Below are positions 17,850-26,837 of a stretch of 51,808 nucleotides of DNA, piece after piece. The stretch is from an uncultured bacterium (GTDB lineage Bacteria > Bacillota_I > Bacilli_A > Acholeplasmatales > Anaeroplasmataceae), in the NCBI GenBank assembly GCA_949292525.1, contig CASEZJ010000007.1, positions 1-51,808 of the forward strand. Reading direction: 5' to 3'. The translations under genes were made by a program, and so were the position numbers. Every line of letters starts with the position of its first letter. The first letter of the stretch is position 1. Below the pieces are notes generated by a model, which saw nothing but the letters and a program-made list of their open reading frames with translations, did not search any database and was not told where the DNA came from.

Positions 17850-19390
17850 TATTGGAAATCCCCCTCATTCTTAACTGCATTAGTTCTGCTATAGAAAAAT
17901 AGAGATAATGTAGCTACAACAACGAATACAATAATACCAATAACTGAAGCTACACCATAATCTTTAGATACTTCACCCATTGCTAGCTTATATAACCAAG
18001 TGATTAATAAGTCGGTTTGACCAGCGCCATATACATATGTGCTTAGTGGTGCACCATTTACAGTTGTAAATGAAGGACTACCACCAGATAATAGGTAAAT
18101 AATATTAAAATTATTGATATTGCCAACAAAGTTAGATATTAAATATGGACCAGTTACAAATAGCATATATGGTAAGGTAATCTTAGCATACATCTTAAAT
18201 GGACTAGCTCCATCAATACGAGCTGATTCATATAAGTCTTGAGGAATATTCATTAAGATACCAGAACACATTAGCATAGTATATGGAATACCTATCCACA
18301 TGTTAACTACAATTATAGTAATCTTAGTGATTAATCCATCTTCTAAGAATCTAATATTTTCACTAATTATTCCGACATTTCTTAATAAAGCATTAAGACC
18401 GCCAGTTTCAGTTTTTAAAAATTGTGATAAGAATAATAAAGATATAAATTGAGGAACAGCGATAGTTGTGATTAAAACTGTACGCCATAGCTTTTTAAAT
18501 CTAATACCCTTCTTATTGATAATCATAGCTACAATCATACCTAAAAAATAGTTTGTGAATGTAGCAAATATTGCCCAAATCAAAGTCCATAATAAGATTT
18601 GCATGAAAACCCCTGCGAATTGACTAGAATCTCCTCCAGCCATACCAAATAGCTTTTGGAAATTATAAGTGCCAACCCAATCAAACAAAACTCTTGGATT
18701 TTGATATGTCGATGAATAGTTAGTAAAACCAACTAAAATCATTACAAATAATGGGATTATGGTAAACATCACAACCCCAAGTGTTGGGAAAGCAAGTAAG
18801 ACTTTGTGAAAGTTTTTACCTACTAAACTATTTAAAGTTTCTTTATCACCAACATGTTTACCAATTTTTTCTAAATTTTCTAATTCTCTATTTTCATTAA
18901 TTTGAATAGACCATAAGAAAATTAAAATACCTATTAATATTAAGGTTATAACAAAATTTAATAAAATTAATAAACTATCATCTCTAAATTCCGCTATTTC
19001 AATACCTAAATTAGTATCAACATAAACTGTTTGGGCTACATAACCAAATGTCGCAATCTTAGCTATTGCGTTAGCACCAACAGTTACCATAAAGATGACA
19101 AAGGCTATTTCATAAATTAAATACATACATCCTTTAATTAATGATTTTCTTGATAAGTGTCCAAACCCCATAACTAGATAACTAGTTCTTGTCTTATAAT
19201 CACCACTAACAAAAATTTCATATAAATTAACAAAGTAATTTATGATAGCGCTACCAATTTTTTTGAATAAAATAACTAGAGTGCTGCTAAAGAATTTAGC
19301 AATTCCTCTAGGTATTGCCTTAAAAAAATCTAAAATTTTATATAAAATTCTCTTATAACTAGGGAGTGCAAGGTATTCGATTGTCGTCAT
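17849..19390 (-). CDS. malF: Maltodextrin ABC permease MalF-like
   Basis: CUT1 permease, 513 aa, longer than most Gram-positive MalF-like proteins (about 430). The first 190 residues add a basic cytoplasmic stretch and about three helices (one near ISLKGCMYLIYEIAFVIF-type sequence, one near LLILLNFVITLILIGILIF), while the transport core starts around residue 195. The EAA loop is YESARIDGASPFKMYAKITLP. A large extracytoplasmic segment precedes the core helices. Ribosome site AAGGAGGAG is strong. Downstream of a hairpin separating it from malE. Confidence 0.9.
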   Translation of the reverse strand: MTTIEYLALPSYKRILYKILDFFKAIPRGIAKFFSSTLVILFKKIGSAIINYFVNLYEIFVSGDYKTRTSYLVMGFGHLSRKSLIKGCMYLIYEIAFVIFMVTVGANAIAKIATFGYVAQTVYVDTNLGIEIAEFRDDSLLILLNFVITLILIGILIFLWSIQINENRELENLEKIGKHVGDKETLNSLVGKNFHKVLLAFPTLGVVMFTIIPLFVMILVGFTNYSSTYQNPRVLFDWVGTYNFQKLFGMAGGDSSQFAGVFMQILLWTLIWAIFATFTNYFLGMIVAMIINKKGIRFKKLWRTVLITTIAVPQFISLLFLSQFLKTETGGLNALLRNVGIISENIRFLEDGLITKITIIVVNMWIGIPYTMLMCSGILMNIPQDLYESARIDGASPFKMYAKITLPYMLFVTGPYLISNFVGNINNFNIIYLLSGGSPSFTTVNGAPLSTYVYGAGQTDLLITWLYKLAMGEVSKDYGVASVIGIIVFVVVATLSLFFYSRTNAVKNEGDFQ

Positions 19391-19419
19391 AAAATACTCC
19401 TCCTTTATAACAAGAAATA

Positions 19420-19448
19420 CATAGTAGGGCTTTAAAGCCCATACTATG
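19420..19448 (-). promoter_or_regulatory. malE-malF intergenic hairpin
   Basis: CATAGTAGGGC (19420-19430) pairs with GCCCATACTATG (19437-19448) around TTTAAA, with one bulged base. No T-run follows in the direction of transcription. It sits between the binding protein gene and the permease gene, where such stems commonly protect upstream mRNA or lower downstream expression so that binding protein exceeds permease. Confidence 0.5.
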
Positions 19449-19465
19449 CATTATTAAATTGTTTT

Positions 19466-20706
19466 TTATTGACTAGCTTTAATAGAATCATTTAAAGTTT
19501 TAGCATAAGTTGCTATTTCTTCTAAAGTAAATGAACCATCTTGCATTGCTGTATAAAGAGTATTTGGAGCTGTCCAGAAGTTTGCTGGTACTGCAGTTTG
19601 AGCATGTGCGAATTCTTGTTGAGCAACTAAAGCTTGAACATTTGGATCTGACGTTACTTTAGAGTTTGCTGCAGCAGCTTTATTACATGGTGCAATGCCA
19701 TTTTCTTCAAATCTAGCTAATTGTGATTCTTCGCCTGATAAATATTTAGCTAATTCATGAGCAGCCACTATAATCTATCATTATCACCTTGACTAACTTG
19801 AGGGTTAACGCCTAATAATTTACCACCTAAGAAAGCACCTAAGTGTTTTGTATCGCCATCAACTGTTACTGTTGGCATTACAGCACAACCATAATTGTCG
19901 CCTAATGCTTCTTTATATGCTGCAATATCCCAAGTACCTGCTATACAAGCTACTAAGTTATTAGTTGGAGTTGGAGCAGCCATTTCATTTTGCCATGCTG
20001 GACTTTGCATAATTTGATACATAGCTTTAATAGCTTTTTGACCAGCTTCGCCATCAAAGTCAGCAGAAACACTAGTTATAGCGCCGTCTTCATCAAATAC
20101 CATTTTATAATCAGCACCATATGTAAATAGTGCGCCAGCTGACCAGAATGCTTCACCTAGGTTATAACCTACTCTCTTACCAGCTTCGGCTGCCTTATCT
20201 AACATAGTTTCAATAGATTTAACATCCTCAGCTGTATAGAATGATGTATCATATTGAACATAGTATGTATTATCACCGGTATATGGATAAGCATATAAGT
20301 TTTCATTAAATGTCGCTAAAGATACACCAAGTTCTGAGTTGTTTTCTGTTACGAAATCAGCATTATCACCAACTAGTCTAGCTAATGCACCTTTTTGATA
20401 TAAGACTGTAATTTTATCTGATGCAAATTCATATACATCTGGTCCTACTACCCAGTCTAATACTTCACTATCAACCTTATCAGCACCATGTGCTACATAT
20501 GTGATATTATAAGTATTTTCATCACCTAAAGATTTACGATATTGTTTAAATTTTTCAAATAAACTCTCATTAAATTCTTGGTCAGATGCCGCACCTGAAT
20601 AAGTTAAGTTAATAGTCTTTGGACCATCATTTTCTTCGCCACCACCACAGGCAGCTAAGCTTAGTGTTAATAAACTAACACCCATTAAAGCAAATAATTT
20701 TTTCAT
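19466..20706 (-). pseudogene. malE: Maltodextrin-binding lipoprotein MalE-like, frameshifted
   Basis: Periplasmic-type solute-binding lipoprotein (lipobox LAAC, Cys 20) of about 413 residues once repaired. The first frame runs 312 codons and ends at TAG after GDNDRL; the second resumes at once with AAHELAKYLSGEES, exactly where a MalE continues, and runs to the stop at 19466. Adding one base near 19769-19770 joins them. There is no homopolymer at the site. Everything else (strong AGGAGG, start, spacing, neighbours) looks intact, so either a recent mutation or a sequencing/assembly slip. Without it the importer has no visible binding protein in this window. Confidence 0.85.
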
Positions 20707-20746
20707 CCTTTTTTACCTCCTAATATTAAAATATTTGCTGTTTTGA

Positions 20747-21439
20747 TTAATCTATTGCTAGATTAATTTCCTTAATTAATTTTGCTATCTTCTTAGAATC
20801 AAACCCTTTTAATTTTTCTTTATAATCGTTTTTTGGTGTTAAATTTGATTCTATAAAGATAGTTTTAAAATTTAATGATTTAGCTGGTAATATATCGCAT
20901 TCTAAATCATTACCTATCATTAAATAATGACTAGCCATAGGGGTTTTTAGTTTGGCTTTTTTAAAGAATTCTAAATTAGGTTTTTTAATACCATAATCAC
21001 TTGATATGAAGATTTTCTTAAAATAATCTTTAATTCCTAATTCTTCTAATTCTTTTAAGGTAAAGATTGTTTGAGCATTTGATAAAACATAAAGATTATA
21101 ATCATTATTGTTTTTTAGTTCTTCTAATAGTTCAATTACCCCGTCATATAATTTAATGTATTTAGTTGATAATTTGCGAAAATTATAAGCTATATCATCA
21201 ATTATTAACATTTTATCTATTCCCTTAAATAATTTTGTAAATACATCAATTAGTTCAATTTCTTCTTTTTTCTTTTCTAATTTTTTAACTAACTTATAAT
21301 ATTTTTTCTTTAGTTTTAAAGGTTTATATATTTTGTATTTAGAAACGTATTTACTAAAATTATTCCAAAAAGTTATATCTTCTTCATCTGTACAAATATC
21401 TATTAAAGTTCCATATAAATCAAAATAAATATTGGTTAT
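20747..21439 (-). CDS. HAD-family hydrolase with a non-standard start
   Basis: Phosphatase-like HAD protein. The frame extends 76 codons upstream of the first in-frame ATG (21211) and contains the catalytic motif FDLYGTL; without this part the protein would lack its nucleophile Asp. It ends with motif III/IV (KIFISSDYGIKKPNLEFF, MIGNDLECDI). No ATG, GTG or TTG opens the long frame: I place the start at ATA (21439-21437), 5 bases after AAGGGGGGGG, giving 230 aa, the family's normal size. ATA may be a mutated ATG. It lies between glgP and malE; it could dephosphorylate a sugar phosphate, unproven. Confidence 0.65.
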   Translation of the reverse strand: MTNIYFDLYGTLIDICTDEEDITFWNNFSKYVSKYKIYKPLKLKKKYYKLVKKLEKKKEEIELIDVFTKLFKGIDKMLIIDDIAYNFRKLSTKYIKLYDGVIELLEELKNNNDYNLYVLSNAQTIFTLKELEELGIKDYFKKIFISSDYGIKKPNLEFFKKAKLKTPMASHYLMIGNDLECDILPAKSLNFKTIFIESNLTPKNDYKEKLKGFDSKKIAKLIKEINLAID

Positions 21440-21444
21440 GTATA

Positions 21445-21452
21445 CCCCCCCC
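21445..21452 (-). promoter_or_regulatory. G8 tract serving as ribosome binding site
   Basis: Eight G on the minus strand, preceded by AA and 5 bases before the ATA proposed as start of the HAD gene. It replaces the usual AGGAGG. The same 12-mer (TATACCCCCCCC on plus) occurs at 101-112. A homopolymer here could vary in length and alter translation. Confidence 0.4.
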
Positions 21453-21482
21453 TTATATTTTTTACCTAAAAAAAACTAAAGT

Positions 21483-23780
21483 TTATTTTAGATGCCAAAT
21501 CAGTTTATTATAATCAAGGATTGAACGGTCTGATGAAAATTTAGCAGCTGATGCCATATTTATTAAACATTTTTCATAGAATATATCTTTACCATAATCT
21601 TGATTGGCTATTAATTTAGTTTTAATATAAGAATCAAAATCTGCTAAAACTAAATAATTATCTGGGTTGTTGCCATTTAATAATGAATCATAAATAGCTT
21701 TAAATACCCCGCTTCCTAAATCATCAAGTGTACCATCAATTAAAGATTCAACCACTCTTTTTAATTTTGGATTATTTTCTAATAATTCATAAGGATTATA
21801 ATTTTCTTTTACTTTAGCTACTTCTTCAACATTTAAGCCAAAAATGTAGTTATTATTAAACCCAGCTTCTTCTGCTATCTCAACATTAGCTCCATCTAGT
21901 GTCCCAATTGTAGGGGTACCATTTAACATAAACTTCATATTAGAGGTTCCGCTAGCTTCCATTCCGGCCATTGAAATTTGTTCAGATAAATCAGCTGCAC
22001 AAACTATTTTTTCAGCATATGATACATTATAGTTAGCTACAAACACAACTTTTAATATTTTGCTAACCTCAGGATCATTATTTACTAAGTCCGCTATCGT
22101 GTTAATATATTTAATGATAGCTTTAGCCATATAATAACCTGGTGCTGATTTAGCGCCAAAAATAAAGGCTGTAGGTTTAAAGTCTTTAATTGAGCCATCT
22201 TTAATACCATAATAGATATATAGAATGCTAAAGGCATTTAAAAGTTGTCTTTTATATTCGTATAATCTTTTTACTTGAACATCAAACATAAAGTCAGTTG
22301 GTATTAAGATGTTATCATGTTTATAAATATAATCACTTAAAATCTTTTTATTTTTTTGTTTTATAATTTTAAATTTTTCTAAGAATCTTTTATCAGTTAC
22401 ATAGCTTTTGACTTTAGATAATTCATCTAAATTACAAATCCATTTATCTCCAATTAAAGAACAAATTTCTTTAGTTAAATTTGGGTTATTCAATACTAAC
22501 CATCTTCTTGGCGTTATTCCATTTGTTACATTTTCAAACTTATCGGGATATAAGTTATACCAATCTTTAAAAGTATCAGCTTTTAAAATATTAGTATGAA
22601 TCTCAGCTACCCCATTTACTTTAGCTGCTACAAAGATTGCTAGATTAGCCATATGTACTAAATTATCTTTAATAATGTAATATTTAGTATTATCTAATGT
22701 GTTATCAATAATATCTTGTAATTTGATAATTTCAGTTAATACATCAGGTAAATATTTTTCTAACATCTCAACTGGCCATTTTTCTAATGCTTCACCCATT
22801 ATTGTATGATTAGTAAAGTTAAATGATTGATGACATATCTCTAAAGCTTCATTAAAAGACAAACCTTCTTTTTGTAACAATCTTAAATATTCTGGTATAG
22901 CTAGAGTTGGATGAGTATCATTTAATTGGAATATTTGATATTTAGCTATATCTTTTAAACTATGTTTTTTCGTTTTATATTTAGCTAAAATATCTTGAAG
23001 TGAGGCCGAAACCATAAAATATTCTTGTCTTAATCTTAAAACTTTACCAAGATATGTATTATCATTAGGATATAAGACAGCTGTGATTTCTTTAGCATTA
23101 TATTCATTAATTGCATTTTCGCTACCTTGCATATTATCAAAGGCTTTAAAATCAAAATCTTCATAAGCTTCGCTTTGCCATAGTCTTAAAGTATTAACTA
23201 CCTTACTATCATAACCAATAACTGGCATGTCATAAGGGATAGCCTTTACCTTCATATCTGAAAATTCAACTATTCTTGCATCTTCATCACGTCTAATTGA
23301 GAATGGGTCACCCCACTTTAGCCAATCATCAGCTTCTTCATTTTGAAAACCATTGATAAAGTTTTGTTTAAACAAACCGAAACGATATCTTATGCCATAA
23401 CCATCTAAAGGAATACCTTTAGTGGCTGCTGATTCTAAAAAACAAGCTGCAAGCCTTCCGAGACCACCATTACCTAAAGCGGCATCTTCAACTTCTTCAA
23501 ATTCATTTAAATCAATATGAAAATTAGCTAGTGAGTTTTTAACATCTTCAGTCATTTTCATATTTAGTAAGTTAGCATATACAAGTCGTCCTATTAAGAA
23601 TTCGGCAGAGAGATAACCACATTTCTTAATGTCGGCACATCTTGTATTATGCCAATCATTACTTACTTTTAACATTATTAATTTAGATATTACATTATAA
23701 AGCTGTTTGACATTAGCTTCTTTTACATCTATTTGATATTCTAACCTCATCAGTTCTTCTATTTCTTTTGTATAATCCAT
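21483..23780 (-). CDS. glgP: Glycogen/maltodextrin phosphorylase
   Basis: Releases glucose 1-phosphate from alpha-1,4-glucans in the cytoplasm; GT35, 765 aa (E. coli MalP about 797; the N-terminal regulatory part is short). The pyridoxal phosphate Lys lies in EASGTSNMKFMLNG; ALGNGGLGRLAACFLES and NVTNGITPRRW are conserved substrate and cofactor stretches. Follows malQ by 2 bases. With MalQ it forms the classic intracellular maltodextrin route. Whether it prefers glycogen or maltodextrin is suggested only by context. Confidence 0.93.
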   Translation of the reverse strand: MDYTKEIEELMRLEYQIDVKEANVKQLYNVISKLIMLKVSNDWHNTRCADIKKCGYLSAEFLIGRLVYANLLNMKMTEDVKNSLANFHIDLNEFEEVEDAALGNGGLGRLAACFLESAATKGIPLDGYGIRYRFGLFKQNFINGFQNEEADDWLKWGDPFSIRRDEDARIVEFSDMKVKAIPYDMPVIGYDSKVVNTLRLWQSEAYEDFDFKAFDNMQGSENAINEYNAKEITAVLYPNDNTYLGKVLRLRQEYFMVSASLQDILAKYKTKKHSLKDIAKYQIFQLNDTHPTLAIPEYLRLLQKEGLSFNEALEICHQSFNFTNHTIMGEALEKWPVEMLEKYLPDVLTEIIKLQDIIDNTLDNTKYYIIKDNLVHMANLAIFVAAKVNGVAEIHTNILKADTFKDWYNLYPDKFENVTNGITPRRWLVLNNPNLTKEICSLIGDKWICNLDELSKVKSYVTDKRFLEKFKIIKQKNKKILSDYIYKHDNILIPTDFMFDVQVKRLYEYKRQLLNAFSILYIYYGIKDGSIKDFKPTAFIFGAKSAPGYYMAKAIIKYINTIADLVNNDPEVSKILKVVFVANYNVSYAEKIVCAADLSEQISMAGMEASGTSNMKFMLNGTPTIGTLDGANVEIAEEAGFNNNYIFGLNVEEVAKVKENYNPYELLENNPKLKRVVESLIDGTLDDLGSGVFKAIYDSLLNGNNPDNYLVLADFDSYIKTKLIANQDYGKDIFYEKCLINMASAAKFSSDRSILDYNKLIWHLK

Positions 23781-23782
23781 TT

Positions 23783-25282
23783 TTACCTCCTATACTTTGT
23801 CACCAAGCTAGCAAGTCTTAAAGCTAATTCATTTGACAAATTTTCCTTTAAAATTCGGTAAGACCAGTTATCAGTAGAAACTGTAGAAGGTAGATTCATT
23901 CTAGATTTGCCATCTTGACATAATAAGTCTTGCATTGGAATTATACAAGTATCTGCTTTAGATGCATAAGCAAGTTCAATTACACATTCAACTAATTTAT
24001 GTGGTTCTTCACCTAAATATTTAACATTTAGAAGTTCGCATTCTTTTTCTAAATCTTTATAGTAAATCTCAAGTTCTTCTTCTTTTAAGTCTAAAATATA
24101 TTGATACAAAGGCATATTATCATGGGTACCTGTATAGACAACATAATTATTAGTGTAATTTGATGGTTTATGTTCATTATCACTATGGCCATCAAAAGCA
24201 AACTCAATTATCTTCATGCCAGGATATCCTACTTGCTTCATTAAGGTTCTAACACCCTCATCAATTGTGCCCAAGTCTTCCGCTACAATATTAAGGTCTA
24301 ATTTATCTTTAAATAAATCAAATTTAGGTCCATCTTGCCAACTACCTTTTCTTGCGTTTACATGTCCATATGGTATAGCATAATATCTATCAAATCCTCT
24401 AAAATGATCTATTCTTAAAATATCATATAGGGCAAAAGCTTTTGATATTCTCTCATTCCACCATTTATAACCATTATCTTTCATATATTGCCAATTATAG
24501 ATTGGATTACCCCATAACTGACCATCATCAGTAAAGGCATCTGGTGGACAACCTGCTACTAAAGTTGGAACTTTATTTTGATCAAGCAAGAACATTTCAG
24601 GATGCATCCAAACTTCAACACTATCATAAGCAATATAAAGTGGCATATCACCCATTATCTCGATACCATTATCGTTAGCATATTTATGTAATTTGTTCCA
24701 TTCATCTAAAAATTCATATTGAGTCCAAATCCAAAATAAGTATTCTTTATAATAATCATTAATAATTCCTTCTTCTAATTCTTTAGAATAATTTTGATAT
24801 GTTTTATCCCATTTATCCCAAGATATGTAGTTATGAATTTTCTTAATAGTCATAAAGACTGCAAAATCTTTATATTCTCCTTTAGCTACAAAATCTAAAA
24901 AGTCTTTATTGTTACTATCAAAATTTAAGAAAGCTTTATATAACATTTCTATTTTACCATTAAAAAGTAAGCTATAATCTACTTTATTATCTTCATAACC
25001 TAATTTAACATCTTTGTAATCACTTAATTTTAATAATCCTTTTTCTCTTAAAATATCAAAGTCTATAAAATAATAATTTAGGGCTGTAGAAGATACAGAT
25101 TGATAAGGAGAATCACCATAATTAGTTGGAACAATCGGCAAAACTTGCCAAATTTTTAATTTAGCTTTTTTTAGCCAATCTACAAAATGATAAGCTTCTT
25201 CTCCTAATGTTCCTATTCCATATTTACTAGGTAATGAACTAATATGTAAAAGTAGTCCAGCCTTTCTTTCGTTTTCTTTCAT
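23783..25282 (-). CDS. malQ: 4-alpha-glucanotransferase (amylomaltase)
   Basis: GH77 enzyme that transfers glucan chains between maltodextrins, releasing glucose; cytoplasmic, 499 aa (typical for bacterial type). Starts RKAGLLLHISSLPSKYGIGTLG, the family hallmark; nucleophile Asp in LRIDHFRGF, acid Glu in VAEDLG, third Asp in GTHDN. First gene of the starch operon, 40-60 bases after the operator and promoter region, with GGGG as ribosome site. Confidence 0.95.
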   Translation of the reverse strand: MKENERKAGLLLHISSLPSKYGIGTLGEEAYHFVDWLKKAKLKIWQVLPIVPTNYGDSPYQSVSSTALNYYFIDFDILREKGLLKLSDYKDVKLGYEDNKVDYSLLFNGKIEMLYKAFLNFDSNNKDFLDFVAKGEYKDFAVFMTIKKIHNYISWDKWDKTYQNYSKELEEGIINDYYKEYLFWIWTQYEFLDEWNKLHKYANDNGIEIMGDMPLYIAYDSVEVWMHPEMFLLDQNKVPTLVAGCPPDAFTDDGQLWGNPIYNWQYMKDNGYKWWNERISKAFALYDILRIDHFRGFDRYYAIPYGHVNARKGSWQDGPKFDLFKDKLDLNIVAEDLGTIDEGVRTLMKQVGYPGMKIIEFAFDGHSDNEHKPSNYTNNYVVYTGTHDNMPLYQYILDLKEEELEIYYKDLEKECELLNVKYLGEEPHKLVECVIELAYASKADTCIIPMQDLLCQDGKSRMNLPSTVSTDNWSYRILKENLSNELALRLASLVTKYRR

Positions 25283-25302
25283 ATAAAATACCCCTTTTTT
25301 GT

Positions 25303-25312
25303 AAAACGTTTT
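25303..25312. promoter_or_regulatory. CG-centred palindrome, operator candidate
   Basis: AAAACGTTTT, a perfect 10-bp palindrome, just downstream of the -10 of the leftward operon promoter. LacI/MalR-type repressors bind CG-centred palindromes and such a site would block transcription initiation. The divergently transcribed regulator is the likely ligand. Confidence 0.55.
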
Positions 25313-25322
25313 CGTATGTATT

Positions 25323-25350
25323 ATTTTAAACTAATAAAAAAAATTTGCAA
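25323..25350 (-). promoter_or_regulatory. Promoter of the starch operon (malQ onward)
   Basis: On the minus strand TTGCAA (25345-25350) and TAAAAT (25323-25328) are separated by 16 bases, followed by the palindrome at 25303-25312 and malQ. A partly palindromic GCAAGCGTTTTTAC overlaps the -35, so it may also be an operator. Confidence 0.55.
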
Positions 25351-25363
25351 GCGTTTTTACTTG

Positions 25364-25373
25364 TTTTCGAAAA
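25364..25373. promoter_or_regulatory. CG-centred palindrome, operator candidate
   Basis: TTTTCGAAAA, perfect 10-bp palindrome upstream of the malQ promoter and 30 bp from an identical copy at 25394. Confidence 0.45.
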
Positions 25374-25393
25374 GTCTCAAAACAACGCATTTA

Positions 25394-25411
25394 TTTTCGA
25401 AAAAATTTCGA
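25394..25411. promoter_or_regulatory. CG-centred palindromes, operator candidate
   Basis: A second TTTTCGAAAA (25394-25403) merges into TCGAAA-AAA-TTTCGA (25397-25411). It lies 8 bases upstream of the -35 of the lacI-type gene promoter. Two identical copies 30 bp apart (about three helical turns) would suit cooperative binding of a dimer pair. These sites could serve autoregulation as well as the operon. Confidence 0.45.
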
Positions 25412-25418
25412 GAATAAA

Positions 25419-25446
25419 TTGAAAAAAGCATAAATTAGTATATAAT
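25419..25446 (+). promoter_or_regulatory. Promoter of the lacI-type regulator
   Basis: TTGAAA (25419-25424), 16-base spacer, perfect TATAAT (25441-25446). It produces a leader of about 165 bases before the regulator's ATG. Confidence 0.6.
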
Positions 25447-25483
25447 AGTAATGGTGATAGCCTAAAAATAAAATGTATTTAAT

Positions 25484-25547
25484 CTAAGCACGAGCATAAA
25501 AAGGGCTTAAATGTGATCTGTAGTTTACAATAGCTCCTCGTGCTTAG
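25484..25547 (+). ncRNA. Structured leader stem, unknown function
   Basis: An uninterrupted 11-bp stem, CTAAGCACGAG (25484-25494) with CTCGTGCTTAG (25537-25547), closes a 42-base internal region (GGGC, GTGATCTG) in the 5' leader of the regulator. No T-run follows, so it is not a simple terminator. It does not match a riboswitch I know. It is GC-rich compared with surroundings, which suggests selection for structure. Confidence 0.45.
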
Positions 25548-25575
25548 CTTATAACAAAAAATTATTTTCATAGCT

Positions 25576-25594
25576 ATGTGTGTCTTCGACACAT
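25576..25594 (+). promoter_or_regulatory. Small hairpin before the regulator's ribosome site
   Basis: ATGTGT and ACACAT flank a 7-base loop containing CTTCG. It ends about 4 bases before AAAGGAA, and so may modulate ribosome access. Confidence 0.35.
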
Positions 25595-25616
25595 GAGAAA
25601 GGAATGTGAGGTTAAT

Positions 25617-26600
25617 ATGAAAATAAAAGACATAGCCTACGACTTGCATCTATCAGTCTCTACAGTTTCTAAGGCATTAAATGGTGCTTTTGATGTCTCT
25701 AATGAAACTAAACAGCTAGTTCTAGACTATGTTAAAAAGGTTGCTTATAAAGCTAGAGACCAAAGACTAAAGACGACAAAAAAAAGAAGGTTATGTGTTA
25801 TCCACAATGTCGATAATTTAACAAATCCTTTTAGTTTATTTATGGCGCTTAGCGCCGCTTTTTCAAAATATGCTGGGGAAAATAATTTTGAAGTGATTCA
25901 CGTAAGTGCTCATCAAATTGGGGAAAGTTATGATGATTATTTAAAAGATAATCATTTTGATGGGGCTTTTATTTTAGGATTAAATTATGAAAGTCCCTTA
26001 TTGAATAAAATTAAAGGAACTAATATACCTACTGTTTTATTTGATAATATAGTTGAAGGTGATAAAATATCTTCAATAAACAATGAAAATTTAAATACAA
26101 TTTCTAAATTAGTAACTCTATTACATAATAAAGGTCATAATAAAATTGGTTTTATTCATGGTGATAGGAGCTCTTTTATATCTAACGAAAGATATGCAGG
26201 TTACATTATTGGACTTGAAATGAATGGTATAGCCTATAATCCAAATTATATTTATTTTGGTTCATATAATGAAGAATCAGGTTATAAAGCCGCATCTTTT
26301 TTCAAAAATACTGATGTTTCAGCTATAGTTTGTTCATCAGACAGTATCGCAATAGGTCTAATTAGAGGACTTAAAGATATTGGGATTAGTTGCCCTGAAG
26401 ACGTTTCAATCACTGGTTATGATGATCTTGAAATAGCTAGTTATTTTACTCCGCCTTTAACTACAGTCCGTCAAGACCTAGACCTAATAGGAAATAGAGC
26501 TTTTGACTTGCTTGTCAGTATGTTAATGAATAGAACAAATCAAAGAATTGTTATATTTTCAGATATTATAATTAGAGAGTCTATTAGAAATATTTTATAA
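25617..26600 (+). CDS. LacI-family transcription regulator (MalR-like)
   Basis: A 327-aa regulator: N-terminal LacI helix-turn-helix (MKIKDIAYDLHLSVSTVSKA, hinge ALNG) then a periplasmic-binding-protein-like sugar domain ending in LTTVRQDLDLIGNRAFDLL. I start at the ATG where the HTH begins; the upstream open frame (13 codons) contains AGGAA and GAGG. Divergent from malQ and close to CG-centred palindromes, so it should repress the starch operon and perhaps itself, with maltose or maltodextrin as inducer by analogy to MalR. Effector not visible from sequence. Confidence 0.88.
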   Translation: MKIKDIAYDLHLSVSTVSKALNGAFDVSNETKQLVLDYVKKVAYKARDQRLKTTKKRRLCVIHNVDNLTNPFSLFMALSAAFSKYAGENNFEVIHVSAHQIGESYDDYLKDNHFDGAFILGLNYESPLLNKIKGTNIPTVLFDNIVEGDKISSINNENLNTISKLVTLLHNKGHNKIGFIHGDRSSFISNERYAGYIIGLEMNGIAYNPNYIYFGSYNEESGYKAASFFKNTDVSAIVCSSDSIAIGLIRGLKDIGISCPEDVSITGYDDLEIASYFTPPLTTVRQDLDLIGNRAFDLLVSMLMNRTNQRIVIFSDIIIRESIRNIL

Positions 26601-26621
26601 AAACTAGTAATAAAGATTTCA

Positions 26622-26680
26622 AGACTATAATAATCAGGATAATACCACCAGCTATAACAGTCTTATTTTTATGCTTTTTG
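26622..26680 (+). terminator. Weak terminator candidate after the regulator
   Basis: AAGACT (26622-26627) pairs with AGTCTT (26658-26663) across a 30-base loop, followed by two T-rich tracts. The long loop makes it weak. The rest of 26601-26754 shows no gene. Confidence 0.3.
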
Positions 26681-26837
26681 TTCTAATTTTTACTATTTTT
26701 TCGGACAAAACTCACAAATTTTTTTAAAAAAATGATTAAATCTAATTATGTTAAGTAAGCGTGAAAAATACGACGGATTTTAAATAGAACCATCATTTTA
26801 TATGATGTAAGTATAATATATAAAGGTGGTTTTTATT

